The notes under the pieces: generated by a model
Database searches by the model: none
What the model saw: the letters and a program-made list of their open reading frames with translations, nothing else
Told to the model about the DNA's origin: nothing
Translations under genes and position numbers: made by a program
Assembly: GCA_033439265.1 (NCBI GenBank)
Contig: JAVTVX010000012.1
Location: 12,869,501-12,933,500 of the forward strand
Length of the DNA: 64,000 nucleotides
Source: Dillenia suffruticosa
Lineage: Eukaryota > Streptophyta > Magnoliopsida > Dilleniales > Dilleniaceae
Direction: 5' to 3'
Shown here: positions 60,873-64,000 of the stretch, piece after piece
Layout of the letters: every line of letters begins with the position of its first letter
Numbering within the stretch: position 1 is the first letter of the stretch

Positions 60873-61330
60873 CTAAATCTTGGGTGAATGCCTACGCGGC
60901 ACAACCGCCGGCTAAGCCATCCACGCGCAAATGCTATCGCGGCACAATTTGCGACTCAACAGGGCAGTATAATTTAAAATAATAATTGTATTATTTTAAA
61001 TAACAAAACATGTATATTATTATATAAAAATTTTAAATTATATTATTAAATTTGTTATATGAAATAATACTAGATCTCGGGTGAATGCTTACGCGGTACA
61101 ACCGCCGGCAGAGCTGCTTAGGCAAGCGTGCCCGGAAATGCCTAAACGGCACAACCATAGGCTGCGCCACCCAAGCAAGCGCGCGCAAATGCCAGCGCGG
61201 CACAACCTGCGGTTCAACCGGGTAGCGTAATTTAAAATAATAATTGTATTATTTTAAATAACAAAACATGTATATTATTATATGAAAATTTTAAATTATA
61301 TTACTAAATTTGTTATATGAAATTATGAAA
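60873..61330. repeat. Duplicated GC-rich module block with AT hairpin, about 258-bp offset
   Basis: Two units, each starting near TCTCGGGTGAATGC or TCTTGGGTGAATGC. Each contains a GC-rich part built from modules like AATGCCTACGCGGCACAACC followed by GCCGGC, two modules in the first unit and three in the second. Each ends in a perfect inverted repeat, TTTAAAATAATA-ATTG-TATTATTTTAAA (60973-61000 and 61231-61258). The surrounding DNA is extremely AT-rich, so the GC block stands out. Family unknown; resemblance to Helitron-like ends is only suggestive. Confidence 0.7.
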
Positions 61331-62580
61331 TTATATTACTAATTTTGTTATATACAATCATTAAATATTTTAAAATAATAATTTAGATTATATAGTGTCA
61401 TAATACATTTATTATATTTTTTTATGAATATATAATTTTGAAAAAAATCATATATTACAAAAAGTCATATATTGTTTATCTTATTATTATTACATTATTT
61501 ACATAATTTTATATGATCATATATTTAAAATAATAACATTTGACACTTAATTTATAATTTAAATTTCGCGGATAATGTGGTTTGGATGGTTTGCATATGA
61601 TGTATGAGTATAGGTTGTTTAAATTAATAATATTAATTAGATATGTTAATGTGTAATTTATATTTTAGATTTTATAATTAAGGAATTTAATAATTATATT
61701 TAATATTATTTATTTAGAAAGGTAAGTAATTGAAATCAAAATATGATAGCAAACTTTACAATCCATAATATTATCAAAATTATTTAAATTAGTCATAATT
61801 TAATTGAAAATAATAATAATAAAAAGCTAAAATAATTAAATGAGATATGAAAAAAATTAAGAAAGCTATCATAAAATATTATGATTATATATACAAGTAC
61901 CTTATATAAAATATTACCCTACCTTAATAACAATAATTAAATTTAATAATTATTTGATATTAATAATAGAACATGATTATTGAAATTAATAAGTAGTATT
62001 ATTTAGTAATATTAATATTGATAAGTAATTAAATTGTATTGAATAATAATATTAAATTATAGTGATATAATGTTAATCAAATAATTTTGATAATCATAAT
62101 TATAATAAATTTATAAATTTATATTATAAAACAATATAATTTATAATTTATAAATGTATATTATGAAATAATATAATTTATAGTTATATTATATTGGGCA
62201 AACAACATATTTATGTTACGCGCTTATATTATACCGCCAAACAACGTATTCATATTCAAATACTAAGGGTTTATGTTTCAAGCGAAATCAGCGGGAAATG
62301 TTGAAAATCTATTCTCACGTTTTTTTCCCTCCTTTACAAATTTATTTGGAGGATTGAATTTTTAACGGGATTTTTAAAATTTTTACCATATGTTTATATT
62401 TTGAAATGGAATGGTTATAGTAAATATTCTTAAAATAGTTATAGTGATTACCTCTCCGATATTTATATGTTTCATATGTGCTATTTTAATATTACATGTG
62501 TAATTTTTAACATTACATATTTTTATTAGCATTATCTTCCCTATTTATATAAATTTCAGTTTAAAAAATACTTATTACCA
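61331..62580. other. Very AT-rich stretch, nothing recognised
   Basis: Over 80 percent A+T by eye, dominated by AATAATTATAT words. A short less AT-rich part (62210-62300) has TTACGCGCTTATATTATACC. No gene or defined repeat found. Confidence 0.5.
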
Positions 62581-62584
62581 TACT

Positions 62585-64000
62585 TTTTACTATTTGTTAC
62601 CATTTGTAAAAAGAGAAAATAGTAATTCTTACCACTTGTTATCACGCTACCCGCTTATTCAATTGTTACCATTGTTACGATATTCTATTATACAAAATTT
62701 ATATAATTATTGTCTTACCACTTGTTACATTTACATTGGACCAAGATCACTTGTTACTGATTATTATCATTGTTACCACAACAAAAATCATTGTTACCAA
62801 CATTAAAATAATTATTACCATTTGAACAAAGAGGAAGTAGTAATTGTTACCACTTGTTACCACGCGACCCGCTTGTTACCAATTGTTACCATTGTTACAA
62901 TGTTATATTATATAAAATTTATATAATTATTATCTTACCACTTGTTATATTAGATTAAAATCACTTGTTACCACATATTATCATTGTCACCACAATAAAA
63001 ATTATTGTTACCGGAATTAAAGTAATTGTTACCATTTGTCACCATTTATACAAAGAGGAAATAGTAATTTTTACCACTTGTTACCACGCGACCCGTTTGT
63101 TACCAATTATTACCATTGTTACGATATTTTATTATATAAAATTTATATAATTATTGTTTTACCACTTGTTACATTAGATCAAAATCACTTGTTACCACTT
63201 ATTATTATTGTTACCACAATAAAAATCATTTTTACCAGAATTAAAATAATTGTTACCATTTGTACGAAGAGTAAGTAGTAATTGTTACCACTTGTTATCA
63301 TGCAACCCGCTTGTTATCAATTGTTACGATTGTTACGATATTCTATTATATAAAATTTATATAATTATTGTCTTACCACTTGTTATATTGAACCCAGATC
63401 ACTTATTACCACTTATTATCATTGTTACCATAATAAAAATCATTATTACTTGAATTAAAGTAATTGTTACTATTTGTACAAAGAGAAAATAGTAATTTTT
63501 ACCACTTATTACTACACGACCCGTTTGTTACCAATTGTTACCATTGTTACGCTATTATATTATATAAAATTTATATAATTATTGTCTTATCACTTATTAT
63601 ATTGGACCAAAATCACTTGTTACTACTTATTATCATTGTTACCATAATAAAAATATTGTTACCAAAATTAAAGTAATTGTTACCATTTGTTACCATTTAT
63701 ATGAAAAGGAAGTAATAATTCTTACCATTTGTTACCATTTATTCTTTGTTAGTTATCATTTGTTACCGTATGCATACAGAATAAAAGTTACCATTTTAAT
63801 TTTTATTATACTATAATAAAAGTACACGTGGAGTTTATATTTGTTATTTGTTATAGATCACTTTTTACCAATGATATAGATAGAGAATAAAAGTAAATCT
63901 TACCATTTGTTAGTATTTATAGGAAGAGGAAATAGTTATTATTACCGTTTCTTACCACTTGTTACCATGCCACATCACAATAAAGAAAAAGAATGAAAAT
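62585..64000. repeat. Tandem array, 214-224 bp period, TTGTTACCA-rich
   Basis: The landmark ACCATTTGTACAAAGAG-like sequence starts at 62599, 62817, 63041, 63255, 63469 and 63692, giving periods of 218, 224, 214, 214 and 223. Each unit carries CCACGCGACCCGCTTGTTAC, a stretch ATATAAAATTTATATAATTA, and many TTGTTACCA words. After about 63740 the array becomes irregular but keeps the TTGTTACCA words to the window end. Open frames of 60-80 codons here follow the repeat and are not credible genes. Confidence 0.88.

Larger units (their letters stand above)
57602..64000 (-). mobile_element. CACTA-related DNA transposon region with Transposase_24 gene
   Basis: Right of the gypsy 4 LTR is a stretch with CCGACACTTGTGATGACC and AAGTGTCGGTAAAAA (57613-57680), the kind of sequence found near CACTA termini. 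It is followed by a dense near-palindromic repeat array, a multi-exon PTTA/Transposase_24 gene on the minus strand, AT-rich DNA and a second, different repeat array running past the window end. Subterminal arrays plus a PTTA gene suggest a CACTA-type element, but no Tnp2 gene and no terminal CACTA repeat is visible. Treating the whole stretch as one element is an inference. Confidence 0.5.

Noticed and set aside
62594-63676. Series of 60-80 codon open frames rich in Ile, Tyr and His
   Set aside because: They repeat with the 214-224 bp tandem array, and the period is not a multiple of three in several units.
62585-64000. CRISPR-like repeat-spacer array
   Set aside because: Units are more than 200 bp of continuous similarity with no unique spacers, in a plant genome full of transposons.

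Overview
This window looks like repeat-dense intergenic DNA from a flowering-plant nuclear genome. I recognise no host protein gene, rRNA gene or convincing tRNA gene. Almost everything assignable is a transposable element: long-LTR Ty3/gypsy elements of the chromovirus (Tekay/Del-like) type, Ty1/copia elements including one of the SIRE/Maximus type, and CACTA (En/Spm) DNA transposons with Tnp2- and Transposase_24-type genes. The species cannot be named from the sequence. The density of nested insertions and the CpG-decay pattern suggest methylated, possibly pericentromeric chromatin (inference).

Layout. 1-3228: right-hand part of a CACTA element, with a decayed Tnp2 gene, a Transposase_24-like gene, a subterminal repeat block and a terminal CACTACAAAAA inverted repeat. 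3537-10426: a SIRE-type copia fossil whose LTR carries an array of GTCGAC motifs. Its gag region is interrupted at 6183-7281 by a small non-autonomous CACTA element with a 13-bp perfect terminal inverted repeat and an AAA target duplication. 10427-19150: gypsy element 1, minus strand. 19151-20196: AT-rich spacer. 20197-38386: a second copia element with both LTRs, split by gypsy element 2 (27447-37567, minus strand, target duplication GGAAG). 38387-40560: spacer with simple and short tandem repeats. About 40560-41670: 5' part of a third copia element, cut by gypsy element 3 (41671 to about 51862, plus strand). About 51863-57601: gypsy element 4, minus strand, joined to element 3 at about 51862. 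57602-64000: a CACTA-related region with a near-palindromic repeat array, a multi-exon Transposase_24 (PTTA/En-Spm) gene on the minus strand, a duplicated GC-rich module block in very AT-rich DNA, and a 214-224 bp tandem array running to the window end.

Relative ages. Gypsy 2 is the youngest large insertion, with LTRs differing by only a few percent by eye. Gypsy 1, gypsy 3 and the two-LTR copia have LTR pairs differing by roughly 8-15 percent or more. All retroelement coding regions are broken fossils. The most interesting points are the mismatch between gypsy 2's near-identical LTRs and its heavily decayed interior, the unusual composition of the 57.6-64 kb CACTA-like region, and several structured arrays (GTCGAC array, 23-bp GC-rich array inside LTRs, GTTACC array).
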